Source: DASRDU01 sp046331565
Lineage (GTDB): Bacteria > Acidobacteriota > Blastocatellia > RBC074
DNA: 64,000 nucleotides
Direction: 5' to 3'
Assembly (NCBI GenBank): GCA_046331565.1
Contig: JAXLQP010000002.1
Location: forward strand, 1,488,001-1,552,000
Numbering within the stretch: position 1 is the stretch's first letter; each line of letters opens with the position of its first letter. The translations under genes and the position numbers were made by a program. Shown piece by piece: positions 20,932 to 29,653 of this stretch. Below the pieces are notes generated by a model that was not told where the DNA came from, made no database searches, and was given only the letters and a program-made list of their open reading frames with translations.

Positions 20932-22083
20932 TCATTGCTTCTCCAGTCGCCTGCGGGCGCGGCGAAGAAATTTTTCCAGTTCTTCTTCGGTCGGCAGATG
21001 CAGCAGGTAACTGGAAACAAAAACGCGATTACTCAGTCCGCCGAGCGCGTACTCCACATGCGTTTCATTTTTATCTGTACACAGGATCAGCCCGACCGGC
21101 GGATTCTCGCCTGCTTCCATCTCTTCCGCCTTCAGGTAATTCAGATAGAAGTTCATGGCTCCGGCGTATTCGTGACGAAAATGACCGTTGATCAGATCAA
21201 TGGCAAACAGGCATTTCAGCCGCCGGTTATACAGCAGCAGGTCAATGTAATAATGCTCATTGTCAAAGGTCACGCGCCGCTGCCGTGCGATCAGACAGAA
21301 ACCTTTGCCCGGTTCCAGCAGGAAATCCTGCAAATGATCAAGCAGCGCGCGCTCCAGTTGTGATTCAGTGTAAAGTTCCTCGCGCCGGAGTCCGAGAAAC
21401 TCAAAGACGTAAGGATCACGGATCATCTCTTCAGGCGAAGTAGTCAGTTCTCCCTGCTGCGCCAGTTGCAACACGCCATCTCTGTCACGGCTGAGTCCGA
21501 CGCGCTCAAAAAGCAGGCTGCCAATCTGCCGCTTCAGTTCACGCACCGACCAGCGGTTGCGCCGCGCTTCCATTTCGTAAAAGGCACGCCTGAGCGGATC
21601 GTCAAGCCGGATCAGTTCGATAAAATGTGTCCACGGAAGCTCACGAAAAAGCGCCGCATAGTAATCATCGTCCTGCCAGTCCAGCGGGGCAAATTTCACA
21701 CTCGAAGGGAAAGGAAGTTGCAGGCCCAATTGCGAAATCACTGATTTCGCAATTGGGTAACGCAGGTAAAACTGGCGAAACATCTCCAGGTAGCGTCTGG
21801 TAAATCCTCTGCCAGCACGCAGCTTAAGATCTTTTGCCAGTTTTTCGAGCAGTTGCTCACCGTACTTTGCCCGGTCACTACCCTGCTGTTCATATTCGAC
21901 GATGTAATAACCAGTCAGCCAGTTTCGCAGTGTCAGCGCCAGATTGACGGCCTGCACGGCCTGGCGCTGCGCGTGATTGTGCGCCTGCACAATTGCTTCG
22001 ACCAGCGCATCGTAATTCATCTCCGGCGCGCTGCTGACATTCCTGGTCACTGCGCGTTTGCGGCTGAGGCGTAGTTGTACCAT
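20932..22083 (-). CDS. YhcG/DUF1016-family PD-(D/E)XK protein with altered catalytic lysine
   Basis: The product is 383 aa with the N-terminal DUF1016 helical domain (about 20-190: LTLRNWLTGYYIVEYEQ, SVRELKRQIGSLLFER) and a C-terminal PD-(D/E)XK nuclease-like domain. In the nuclease core, family members read IDL...IELKxGxF. Here the second strand reads FAIDLINGHF, so the ExK is replaced by D-L-I and the catalytic Lys is Ile. A perfect 16-bp-stem hairpin (21725-21757) lies inside the coding sequence and encodes PIAKSVISQLG. The gene is intact in frame, so the protein may be made but is probably not a standard nuclease. Relatives occur in defence islands and restriction loci; no restriction genes are nearby. 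Confidence 0.88.
   Translation of the reverse strand: MVQLRLSRKRAVTRNVSSAPEMNYDALVEAIVQAHNHAQRQAVQAVNLALTLRNWLTGYYIVEYEQQGSDRAKYGEQLLEKLAKDLKLRAGRGFTRRYLEMFRQFYLRYPIAKSVISQLGLQLPFPSSVKFAPLDWQDDDYYAALFRELPWTHFIELIRLDDPLRRAFYEMEARRNRWSVRELKRQIGSLLFERVGLSRDRDGVLQLAQQGELTTSPEEMIRDPYVFEFLGLRREELYTESQLERALLDHLQDFLLEPGKGFCLIARQRRVTFDNEHYYIDLLLYNRRLKCLFAIDLINGHFRHEYAGAMNFYLNYLKAEEMEAGENPPVGLILCTDKNETHVEYALGGLSNRVFVSSYLLHLPTEEELEKFLRRARRRLEKQ
21725..21757. repeat. Perfect 33-nt palindrome inside the yhcG-like coding sequence
   Basis: The 16-bp arms (21725-21740 and 21742-21757) are exact reverse complements around a single C. The palindrome reads in frame. It resembles the REP-like GCGATT/AATCGC palindromes at 31756 and 45305 in its core (TTGCGAAATCA). 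Confidence 0.85.
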
Positions 22084-22158
22084 CAGTTTTTCCTGGTCGT
22101 GACTGCGGCTGAAGTCTCTGATTCGCGCAAATTCGTGTTCATTCGCGGCTGAAAAATC

Positions 22159-24012
22159 TCACTGCTGCTTCACTACCGGCAGCGTGATGTGCGACGGAAA
22201 AACTTTTGATCGAAACACGCGCTGAGTTGCTGTGATGTAATCCTCTGCTTTCGCTTTGAAAATATTCTCGACGAACTTCTGCGGGTTGCGATCAATGACC
22301 GGAAACCATGTGCTTTGAACCTGCACCAGAATTTTGTGGCCTTTCAGAAAGCGGTGATCCGCGATGTGCAGGTCAATCACGTATTCATTGACCCTGTTCG
22401 GCTCAATCGGTTCAGGCTTCACAAAGCTCTTTCTGAAGCGACCGCGAAAAACATCATTCGCAATCATCAACTGATAACCGCCCATCTTCGGCTCCTTCGG
22501 ATAATCTTCGGGGTAAACATCAATCAGCTTGATGATCCAGTCGCTGTCGCTGCCTGAAGTCGCCGCAAACAGATGCGCGATGATTTTGCCGGTCACAGTC
22601 ACGTCTTCGGTGAGCGTGTCTGTTTCCCAGCTCAGCACGTCGGGCCGCTGACTGGCAAACCGCTGATCCTCAACGAGCCACGCACCCCAGCCTGAACCGC
22701 GCGGGTAATAAGTCGGCTCAACCGGACGCGGGCGATAAGGCACGGGGTTCGCCGGATCGGAAATGTAGCTGTCAAAGGCTTCGCCCGTCGCGGTCGGCGC
22801 GTCGAATGAAAGTTTGCCGTTTGCGTGAAAATAGAGATTGCGATCAGGCGCAGCCTCGTGCGGCGGCCACTGATCGTAACGCTTCCATTCGTTCGAACCG
22901 GTCTGAAAGGTAATCGCTTCGGTGATGACCGGCTGCCCTTTGTCTTTCAGGTAATATGCAAACCAGGGAGCTTCAATCTGTTCGCGGTAATGCTGGCTGG
23001 TGTTGCTGTCAAATTTGATGCGGCCAAGACTGCTGCCTTCGGCGCGCGCCCAGCCGCCGTGATTCCAGGGGCCTGCGACCAGGTAATTCATCTTCTGCCG
23101 GTCGTGCTGTTCGAGCGTTTCGTAAATTTTCACCGGCCCGTAAAAATCCTCCTGATCCCACCACCCGGCCACGTTGAGCATCGGCACTCTGACATTTTTC
23201 AGATACCCGGCCATCGCCTGCTGCTGCCAGAACTGATCATAGTTCGGATGATTGACGAAATCGTTCCACGAAGGAATTTTGCCGTGCAGGTATTTTTCGT
23301 TGACGTTCGAGAGCGGCCCCAGTCGCAGATACCATTCAAAAGTGTCGTAACGGTCAAAATCGAAACGCGAACTTTCCTTCGTTGTCTCCATCATCGTCGC
23401 GTATTCAAAGCCGTAACTCAGCCGGAACGCGCCGTTGTGATGAAAGTCATCACCGAGAAACATGTCAGCCGGTGAAGCCTGCGGCGAAGCGGCCCGCAGC
23501 GCCGGATGCGGACTGAGCGTCGCCATCGCCGCTGTCCACCCCGGATAAGAAATGCCGATGATGCCGACGCGCCCGTTGTTGTTCGGCACATTTTTGACAA
23601 GCCAGTCAATCGTGTCGTAAGCATCGGTGACTTCATCAACAATTTTTGGGTCGCGGCTGTCACTGAGCAGTGAAACCGGCGCGCGCTGCATGACAAACTG
23701 CCCTTCAGATTTGTAGCGGCCCCGAATGTCCTGAAAGACAAAGATGTAACCATCAGCGACAAGCGCTTTGAATTTCCCCTGCGCCCAGCCCGTGCTTTCA
23801 GACGCCTGATAAGGCGTGCGTTCGAGAATGATCGGCAGTTTCCCGCTCGCATTCTTCGGCGCAAAGATGTTGGTGTTTAGTTTTACTCCGTCGCGCATCG
23901 GAATCATCACCGTCATCTTTTCAAATTCGGGCGCAACCTGCTGCGCCTGCGCCGTCAGTGCCAGCCACATCAGCACCGCCAGACTGAGTGCATTGAAGAT
24001 TCTGCGTTTCAT
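22159..24012 (-). CDS. Secreted CocE/NonD-family hydrolase (S15 peptidase-like)
   Basis: The product is 617 aa with a signal peptide (to about TAQAQ). The alpha/beta hydrolase domain has the nucleophile in GISYPGW (S155), the oxyanion region DIRGRYKSEG, a catalytic Asp candidate in GWWDQEDF and His in GPWNHGGW. A C-terminal jelly-roll domain of the X-Pro dipeptidyl-peptidase type follows (YPRGSGWGAWLVEDQRF, VHLFAATSGSDSDWIIKLIDV-like strand). The length suits the family. It probably cleaves acyl esters or N-terminal amides in the periplasm. It is preceded by its own 100-base gap and ends 75 bases before the yhcG-like start, whose gap holds a single TTCGTGTTCATTCGCGG repeat arm. Confidence 0.9.
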   Translation of the reverse strand: MKRRIFNALSLAVLMWLALTAQAQQVAPEFEKMTVMIPMRDGVKLNTNIFAPKNASGKLPIILERTPYQASESTGWAQGKFKALVADGYIFVFQDIRGRYKSEGQFVMQRAPVSLLSDSRDPKIVDEVTDAYDTIDWLVKNVPNNNGRVGIIGISYPGWTAAMATLSPHPALRAASPQASPADMFLGDDFHHNGAFRLSYGFEYATMMETTKESSRFDFDRYDTFEWYLRLGPLSNVNEKYLHGKIPSWNDFVNHPNYDQFWQQQAMAGYLKNVRVPMLNVAGWWDQEDFYGPVKIYETLEQHDRQKMNYLVAGPWNHGGWARAEGSSLGRIKFDSNTSQHYREQIEAPWFAYYLKDKGQPVITEAITFQTGSNEWKRYDQWPPHEAAPDRNLYFHANGKLSFDAPTATGEAFDSYISDPANPVPYRPRPVEPTYYPRGSGWGAWLVEDQRFASQRPDVLSWETDTLTEDVTVTGKIIAHLFAATSGSDSDWIIKLIDVYPEDYPKEPKMGGYQLMIANDVFRGRFRKSFVKPEPIEPNRVNEYVIDLHIADHRFLKGHKILVQVQSTWFPVIDRNPQKFVENIFKAKAEDYITATQRVFRSKVFPSHITLPVVKQQ

Positions 24013-24121
24013 AAAGGCTCCTGACAGGAAAGCGAGAACAAGGTGCAGAGATAAACAACAAAGCTGATCACCTGCCTGTTGTTTTCATCTGCACTGTATT
24101 CTCTGTTGAATGGTCTGTGTG

Positions 24122-25327
24122 TTATGTCGTCTGAAAGACCTCGCGCAGACGGCGGGCAACGATTTCAGCTTCGCCCGGCTGCATCTGCCACACGCCGACT
24201 GAAATTTCCTGCGTGGCGGCAGCGGCGGGCGATGAGCCGGGCACGATTTCGATTGAGGGTCGGCCTTCGCGCAGTCGTTTGCGGATTTCATCTGCCGTCA
24301 GGCTGAGCGCGGCCTTGTCCCATCTGATTCTGATGTGCGGGACGTGATTGGCAATCGGCAGCACGTAAACTTCGGTGGTGACCGGCTTCAGTCCGGCGAC
24401 GCTCGCCGTGATGACTTTTGCGCGGCGCTCCCATTCCTTCCATTCGGCGGCGGCATCGCGTTTCAGATAGACCTCAACCGCAACCATCATTCCGACCATC
24501 TCTTCCTTGTTGACCTTCATGCCGCGCCCGATGCTGTCGCTGTTGGGCGAGCAGTTCAGCCGCGCCGCTTCGATCAGATCCCTGCGACCAAGTAATAATC
24601 CCGCGCTTTGCGGGCCGCGCAGTCCCTTGCCGCCTGAAAAAGTCACGAGATCAAAACCCATCTTCGTATATTTCGACAGATGTTCAGTCGGCGGCACATC
24701 GGCGGCGGCATCGTTGAAAGTCGGGATGCCGTGCTTCTTTCCGAGCGCGACGAACTCATCGATTTTGATTTTGCCTTTCGGGTCGGCGTCGTTGAAGAAG
24801 AGCATCATCGCGGTCTTTTCACTGACGGCGCGTTCGAGGTCTGCGGCGGTTTCGACTTCGATCATCTTCACGCCGCAGTTTCTGACCGCGTGATCGTAGC
24901 CGTACCGATGCGACTTCTGCACGATCACTTCGCTTTTCATTCCGGTCAGATCGGGAATGCGTTTGATGAAATCAGGATTTTTGCCGGTAATGCACGCTGC
25001 CGTGCCGACAGTCAGCGCCGCTGCCGCGCCTGACGTGACCATCACCGCTTCGCAGCCGATGAGTTCAGCAAGGCGTTTGCCCACCGCGTCGTGCAGGTCG
25101 TTGAGCGGCACGAACTGTTTTGAAGCGTAATTGATCGCTTCAACCACGTCAGGGTGCATCAGCGATGCCGTCAGCACCGTGTAAGTCCCGGCAGCATTGA
25201 TGAACGGGCGCACGCCGAGTTCCCTGAAAAAATCGCGCCCGCCCGTTCGCGCAAACGACAAGGCAGGCAGCGAACCGATGACCGGAAGACTTGAAACCAG
25301 TTGCAGAAAATTGCGACGAGTTGACAT
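24122..25327 (-). CDS. Tat-exported SelA-like PLP-dependent enzyme
   Basis: The product is 401 aa from the ATG at 25327. The twin-arginine signal STRRNFLQLVSSLPVIG precedes a cleavage region near SFART. The body is a fold-type I PLP enzyme of the SelA/D-glucosaminate-6-phosphate ammonia-lyase (DgaE-like) group: FINAAGTYTVLT, VTSGAAAALTVGTAACITG, NDAAADVPP and the PLP lysine in FSGGKGLRGPQ. Members of the non-SelA branch carry out alpha,beta-eliminations on amino sugars or amino acids. It is about 70% identical by eye to the next gene at 25522 but has an added signal sequence. True selenocysteine synthase is unlikely. Confidence 0.88.
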   Translation of the reverse strand: MSTRRNFLQLVSSLPVIGSLPALSFARTGGRDFFRELGVRPFINAAGTYTVLTASLMHPDVVEAINYASKQFVPLNDLHDAVGKRLAELIGCEAVMVTSGAAAALTVGTAACITGKNPDFIKRIPDLTGMKSEVIVQKSHRYGYDHAVRNCGVKMIEVETAADLERAVSEKTAMMLFFNDADPKGKIKIDEFVALGKKHGIPTFNDAAADVPPTEHLSKYTKMGFDLVTFSGGKGLRGPQSAGLLLGRRDLIEAARLNCSPNSDSIGRGMKVNKEEMVGMMVAVEVYLKRDAAAEWKEWERRAKVITASVAGLKPVTTEVYVLPIANHVPHIRIRWDKAALSLTADEIRKRLREGRPSIEIVPGSSPAAAATQEISVGVWQMQPGEAEIVARRLREVFQTT

Positions 25328-25384
25328 TTGACACCTGCCGTTGTGAGCCATCACAAAGAACTCAGAACCTCTGAACTCAGTTCC

Positions 25385-25457
25385 TTCTTCTCTGCGTCTC
25401 TGCGCCTGCGGCGTAAAACTTTATCTCACGCAGAGGCGCAGAGACGCAGAGGAAGAG
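25385..25457. repeat. CTCTGCG mini-repeat inverted repeat
   Basis: Left arm (about 25385-25413) and right arm (25428-25457) are complementary and made of TCTGCG/CTCTGCG units. It separates the two SelA-like paralogues and is the same family as 6338-6399. Confidence 0.8.
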
Positions 25458-25521
25458 GAGAAAAACAACTACAGTTTTCTTCGCGCTCTTTGTCTCTTTG
25501 CGATGAAATGATTGTTGATGG

Positions 25522-26691
25522 TCACTCTGCCCGGAACACTTCACGCAGGCGACGAGCGACGATTTCAGCTTCGCCGGGCTGCATCATCCAGACGCCGAAC
25601 CGCAGTTCTTCGCCCGGCCCTGACGGCTCGAAGGAATAAGCCGGAACTGCTTCAATCGAAGGCTCACCATCACGCAGCCGCTGCCGCGCCTCTTCGGCTG
25701 AAAATCCGAGCCGGTCACGATGCCAGGTGAGCATCAGATGCGGAACGTGATTGGCAATCGGCGGCGTGAAGATTTCAGCTTTGAGGTTTGCAATGTCAGC
25801 CATGCTGTCGGCGAGCAGGCGCACACGACGATTCCATTCATTCTCTTCAGCCGCCACGTCACGTTTCAGATAAAGCTCGACTGCCGCGAGCAGGCCGACG
25901 ATGACTTCCTTACTCGCCTTGAAGCCGCGCCCGATGCTGTCGCTGTTGGGCGAGCAGTTCAGTTTTGCGGCTTCAATCAGATCCCGGCGACCAAGCAGCA
26001 GCCCGGCATTCTGCGGCCCGCGCATTCCCTTGCCGCCTGAGAAAGTGACGAGGTCGAAACCCATCTTCGTATATTTCGACAGATGTTCAGTCGGCGGCAC
26101 ATCGGCGGCGGCATCATTGAAAGTCGGGATGCCGTGCTTCCTGCCAAGCGCGGCAAACTCGGCGGCTTTGATCTGCCCTTTCGGTTCGTTGTCATTGAAA
26201 AACAGCATCATCGCCGTGCGTTCACTGATCGCTCGTTCAAGCTCTGCGGCGGTTTCGATTTCGATAAAGCGCACGCCGCAGTTGCGAATCGCGTGGTCAT
26301 ACATATACCGGTGCGATTTCTGAATAATGACTTCGCTTCTGAGTCCCGTCAGATCGGGCAGTTGCCTGATGGCTTCAATCTCGCTGCCCGTGATGCACGC
26401 CGCCGTGCCGATGGTCAGCGCCGCTGCCGCGCCTGACGTGACCATTGCCGCTTCGCAGCCGATGAGTTCAGCAATGCGACGGCCCGCCGCATCCTGCAAT
26501 TCATTGAGCCTGACAAAGCGCGTCGCCGCCTGATTCATTGCGGCGATGACTTCAGGGTGCATCAGCGAAGCCGTCAGCACCGTGTAAGTCCCGGCAGCAT
26601 TGATGAACGAATGCACGCCGAGTTCGGCCAGCAGATCACGCTGACCAGACGGCGCGGAATGCAACGCTTCACAAGAAGGAGCCTGCGACAT
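25522..26691 (-). CDS. SelA-like PLP-dependent enzyme without signal peptide (paralogue)
   Basis: The product is 389 aa. It is a close paralogue of the protein at 24122, sharing FINAAGTYTVLTASLMHP, VTSGAAAALTIGTAACITG, NDAAADVPPTEHLSKYTKMG and the PLP-lysine segment FSGGKGMRGPQ. The N-terminus (MSQAPSCEALHSAPSGQRD) has no twin-arginine or hydrophobic segment, so this copy should remain cytosolic. No clear ribosome-binding site precedes the ATG at 26691. The pair looks like a tandem duplication followed by a change of location for one copy. It is divergent from the RidA genes, which process the enamines that such eliminations release. Confidence 0.87.
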   Translation of the reverse strand: MSQAPSCEALHSAPSGQRDLLAELGVHSFINAAGTYTVLTASLMHPEVIAAMNQAATRFVRLNELQDAAGRRIAELIGCEAAMVTSGAAAALTIGTAACITGSEIEAIRQLPDLTGLRSEVIIQKSHRYMYDHAIRNCGVRFIEIETAAELERAISERTAMMLFFNDNEPKGQIKAAEFAALGRKHGIPTFNDAAADVPPTEHLSKYTKMGFDLVTFSGGKGMRGPQNAGLLLGRRDLIEAAKLNCSPNSDSIGRGFKASKEVIVGLLAAVELYLKRDVAAEENEWNRRVRLLADSMADIANLKAEIFTPPIANHVPHLMLTWHRDRLGFSAEEARQRLRDGEPSIEAVPAYSFEPSGPGEELRFGVWMMQPGEAEIVARRLREVFRAE

Positions 26692-26820
26692 ATGCTGATT
26701 GATGATGAAAAATGACGTGAAAAAATGCTGCCCGCGTTACTGCCTGCAACCAGTGAATGAAACTGGCCAGACCTTACGCTGTGCTTCTTCGGCTTGTCAA
26801 GGTTTCAGTCCCGCAGGCTG

Positions 26821-26848
26821 TTGCCGACTGGCAGCGGTTCCGTATAAT
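26821..26848 (+). promoter_or_regulatory. Sigma70-type promoter for the fused RidA gene
   Basis: TTGCCG at 26821-26826 and a perfect TATAAT at 26843-26848 are 16 bases apart. Transcription would begin near 26855, only a few bases before the ATG at 26859. That start would be almost leaderless, or translation may begin at the in-frame ATG at 26898. The promoter argues against the longer reading frame that begins at 26757. Confidence 0.6.
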
Positions 26849-26858
26849 CACTGCCGCT

Positions 26859-27911
26859 ATGATCCACTCCCTGCTGATTGCGAGTCTGATTCTGACTATG
26901 AACATAACTGCTTCACCTCAGCGCAAAATCATCGTGCCGGTCAATGGCGCGAAGCCTGTCGGCCCGTACAGCCCCGGCGTGCTCGCGGGCGATTATCTGT
27001 ATCTGTCCGGTCAGGGCGTGCGCGATGCAACCGGCAACGTCCCTGAAGGTCTGACGGCGCAGACCCGGCAGTGCCTCGAAAACGTCAAAGCCATTGTCGA
27101 AGCCGCCGGGCTGACGATGCAGCACATCGTTCACATGCAGCTTTATCTGGAACGCGTCAGCGACCTGCCCGAAGTTGATCGCATCTATGCGACCTACTTT
27201 CCCTCGGCTCCGCCTGCGCGCGTCGTCATCGGCACGGCGAAGATGCCGACCGATACTCCGGTTGAAATGACCGCCGTTGCCGTGCGCGATCTGAAGATGA
27301 AAAAGGTCGTGACGCTCAAAAATCTGAAACCGCTCGGACACGCCAGTTCCGCTGTGGCGACGGGCAGCCGCATCTATCTGTCCGGCGTTTACGGCAAAAC
27401 GCACGCCGAAGCCGAAGCCGCTTTGAAGCAGGCGCTGAAGGAAGCAAAACTCAGCCCTGAGCGGGTCGTCTTTCGCAATGATTACGGCACTTCGGCTTCA
27501 GCGATGATCCCGATGCACGAACTGCCCGATCAGATGCAGGCTGCGATTTCAGCCATCGCGGTTAAGAAAAAGCCTGCCACCAAAGATGCGTCTGCATTCT
27601 GCCGCGTTGATGGCAAAACGATCTTCTGCACCGTGCAAACGGGCGCTGAGGACGGAGCAAAGACCGTAGCCGATCAGGTCAGAGCCGTGATGCAGCAGCT
27701 TTATGCCGGACTGGAAAAACACGGCGCGACGCTGTCACAGGTCACGGCCACCAACGTTTATCTGGACGACATCCGTGAGTTCAGGGCAATGAATGAAACC
27801 TATGCTTCATTCTTCCCCGGCTCGCCGCCGACGCGCACCACCGTGCAGCCATTCCCGGTGCAGGGCCGCGCTCCGCTTGTTCGCATTTCACTCGTCGCAG
27901 TCAAAGAATAG
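26859..27911 (+). CDS. Secreted protein of three fused RidA (YjgF/UK114) repeats
   Basis: The product is 350 aa from the ATG at 26859, with a hydrophobic signal (LLIASLILTMNITAS). Repeat 1 (about 24-142) is a full RidA domain: GPYSPGVLAGDYLYLSGQG, the VEAAGLTMQHIVHMQLYL helix-strand, and PPARVV with the substrate Arg at 121. Repeat 2 (about 150-235) starts like RidA (HASSAVATGSRIYLSG) but lacks the MNE...PAR segment and its Arg. Repeat 3 (about 246-349) regains FRAMNETYASFF and PPTR (R326). RidA is a homotrimer that hydrolyses 2-aminoacrylate-type enamines, so this chain could be a covalent trimer. It is followed 12 bases later by a single-domain RidA gene. Confidence 0.88.
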   Translation: MIHSLLIASLILTMNITASPQRKIIVPVNGAKPVGPYSPGVLAGDYLYLSGQGVRDATGNVPEGLTAQTRQCLENVKAIVEAAGLTMQHIVHMQLYLERVSDLPEVDRIYATYFPSAPPARVVIGTAKMPTDTPVEMTAVAVRDLKMKKVVTLKNLKPLGHASSAVATGSRIYLSGVYGKTHAEAEAALKQALKEAKLSPERVVFRNDYGTSASAMIPMHELPDQMQAAISAIAVKKKPATKDASAFCRVDGKTIFCTVQTGAEDGAKTVADQVRAVMQQLYAGLEKHGATLSQVTATNVYLDDIREFRAMNETYASFFPGSPPTRTTVQPFPVQGRAPLVRISLVAVKE

Positions 27912-27923
27912 AAAGGAACCCCG

Positions 27924-28382
27924 ATGAACCCGCAACGTCGAAAAATTCTGAAAGCTGCCGCCGTCACTGCCGCCGTCCCGGCCTCAGTCGCCGCGCAGGA
28001 CAAAACGCAAAAGAAGGTTCACTACCCCGGCGGCAGGAAGCCCGCCCGCAAACCCGGTGATCAGCCGCCGCTCTTTTCCGGCGCAGTCTCATACGGCAAC
28101 CTGCTTTTCATCGCCGGCAAGGGCGCTCACTTCAAGGGCGACATCAAAGAACACACAAAGCACGTGCTGGATGAGATCGAGAAGGAACTCAAAAACGCCG
28201 GATCATCAATGGACAAGGTGCTGAAGTGCAACGTCTACCTGGCCGATGGCAAAGATTACCAGGCGATGAACGAAGTCTTTCGCGGACGCTTTGGCGATGA
28301 GCCGCCCGTGCGCACGACGATTGCCGCCGCGTGGATTCCCGGCGATTCGCTGGTTGAGATTGATGTGATCGCTTACATCTGA
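27924..28382 (+). CDS. Tat-exported single-domain RidA-family protein
   Basis: The product is 152 aa; a GAAAGGAA ribosome-binding site precedes the ATG. A short twin-arginine signal (NPQRRKILKAAAVTAAVPAS) precedes one RidA domain: LFSGAVSYGNLLFIAGKG, then KNAGSSMDKVLKCNVYL, YQAMNEVFRGRFG, then PPVRTTI with the conserved Arg, then SLVEIDVIAYI. It probably acts as an imine/enamine deaminase outside the cytosol, unlike classical RidA. It is in tandem with the three-repeat RidA gene and likely co-transcribed. Confidence 0.9.
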   Translation: MNPQRRKILKAAAVTAAVPASVAAQDKTQKKVHYPGGRKPARKPGDQPPLFSGAVSYGNLLFIAGKGAHFKGDIKEHTKHVLDEIEKELKNAGSSMDKVLKCNVYLADGKDYQAMNEVFRGRFGDEPPVRTTIAAAWIPGDSLVEIDVIAYI

Positions 28383-28410
28383 AGCAGAGCTTTCAGCCGG
28401 ATGATCTCTC

Positions 28411-28490
28411 CACGAAGCCACGCGAAGCAGCACGAAGAGCACCCTGCTTTCTTTGTTCTGTCACGCAGCCTCGCGGATAAATGCCCTGAT
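28411..28490. repeat. Decayed CACGAAG-type mini-repeat element
   Basis: CCACGAAGCCACGCGAAGC at 28411-28429 resembles the left arm seen at 2892, and CACGCAGCCTCGCGGAT near 28463-28479 is a diverged right arm. Pairing is poor, so this looks like an old copy. It lies between the RidA and DUF362 genes. Confidence 0.45.
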
Positions 28491-28513
28491 TACAGGAACC
28501 GGGAGAAAGTTAC

Positions 28514-29653
28514 ATGCATCGCAGAAAATTTGTCCAGCTTCTCGCAGCCACACCGCTGGCTGCCACTACCCGCGCTGAAGATGCGCCGCAATATCGCGTC
28601 GTCAGCAGCTACAAGCCTGCCGCCATGCCTGGAATGCCCGGCCCTTATCCCGGCAGGGTGATTTCAGTCAGATCGGCCAGGTGCCTGGATGAATCGGGCG
28701 ACAGGATCAATGCCGACGTGGTGCGCGAAATGATGGAGCGCGGAATGTGCGCGCTGACCGGCAAAACGAAAGCCGTTCAGGCCTGGCGGCAGTTCTTTGC
28801 GCCTGCTGATGTCGTGGCCATCAAGGTCAACTGCGGCGGGCATCCCTGGGTTGTGTCGTCGCACGAAGTCGTCGCTGAAACGATTCGCAATCTGATGAAC
28901 ATCGGCCTCAAACCGCAGCAGATTTATATCTACGAACGCTTTCAGAACCAGCTTGACGAGGTCAACTATGCGCCGCACGTGCCGGAAGGCGTGCAGATCG
29001 TTGCGGCTGAAAAGGCCAATCGCAATGCTGACCGGCAAAGTTACGACCCGGCCACTTATGTCGAAGCCGATTTCTTTGGCGAAGAGGACACGCGTTCGAA
29101 TCTGATGAAGCTGGTGTCGCAGACGGTCACGAAGATCATCAACATTCCGAACATCAAGGATCACGGCGCAACGGGCGCAACGGGTTGTCTCAAAAACATC
29201 GCTTACGGCAGCTTCTCGAACGTGGCGCGCACGCATTACAAGGGGCGTTCGCATACGCTGACTTACGTTGGCACGCTGGCGGCGGTCGAACCGCTGCGGT
29301 CGCGCACCGTGCTGCAGATTATGGACGGGCTGCGCGGCGTCTGGCACGGCGGGCCGTTTGCCCCGACAAAGCGTTATGTTTTTTATCCGAAGCAGATGCT
29401 GTTCGGCACTGACCCGGTAGCAATTGACCGGCTGCTGCTCGACATTGTGGACAACGAACGCAAGGCGCACGGCGCAATCTCAATCCGTGATCGTGACCCG
29501 AAATATCTGAAAGTGGATGATGGCCGCGCGCGTGACAATGATCCGAACGTCAACATCATCATCCGCGAACCCGGCCACGTTGATTACGCGGCAAAACTCG
29601 GCCTGGGCATCAGCGACCTCAAAAAAATCCGTGTGAAGGAGCTTGAAGTATGA
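28514..29653 (+). CDS. DUF362-domain protein with Tat signal
   Basis: The product is 379 aa. The N-terminus MHRRKFVQLLAATPLAATTRA is a twin-arginine signal. The body matches DUF362, an uncharacterised domain often met with iron-sulfur proteins: DVVAIKVNCGGHPW, a MNIGLKPQQIYIYERF strand, IINIPNIKDHGATGATGCLKN, then ADGLRG-like MDGLRGVWHGG and FGTDPVAIDRL near the end. No ferredoxin CxxCxxC cluster is present here. Its stop overlaps the following ATG (ATGA at 29650-29653), so the downstream protein is probably a partner. The function is unknown. Confidence 0.88.
   Translation: MHRRKFVQLLAATPLAATTRAEDAPQYRVVSSYKPAAMPGMPGPYPGRVISVRSARCLDESGDRINADVVREMMERGMCALTGKTKAVQAWRQFFAPADVVAIKVNCGGHPWVVSSHEVVAETIRNLMNIGLKPQQIYIYERFQNQLDEVNYAPHVPEGVQIVAAEKANRNADRQSYDPATYVEADFFGEEDTRSNLMKLVSQTVTKIINIPNIKDHGATGATGCLKNIAYGSFSNVARTHYKGRSHTLTYVGTLAAVEPLRSRTVLQIMDGLRGVWHGGPFAPTKRYVFYPKQMLFGTDPVAIDRLLLDIVDNERKAHGAISIRDRDPKYLKVDDGRARDNDPNVNIIIREPGHVDYAAKLGLGISDLKKIRVKELEV

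Noticed and set aside
19545..21191. Long + strand open frame (548 codons) across the cytochrome, RraA and YhcG genes
   Set aside because: It spans three well-supported - strand genes and their junctions, is His/Arg-rich and shows no family motif.
20932..22083. Active restriction or defence nuclease
   Set aside because: The key Lys is replaced and no defence or restriction genes are adjacent.
24122..26691. Selenocysteine synthase (SelA) for the two PLP enzymes
   Set aside because: No selB, selenocysteine tRNA or selD is visible, one copy is exported, and the sequence fits DgaE-like lyases better.
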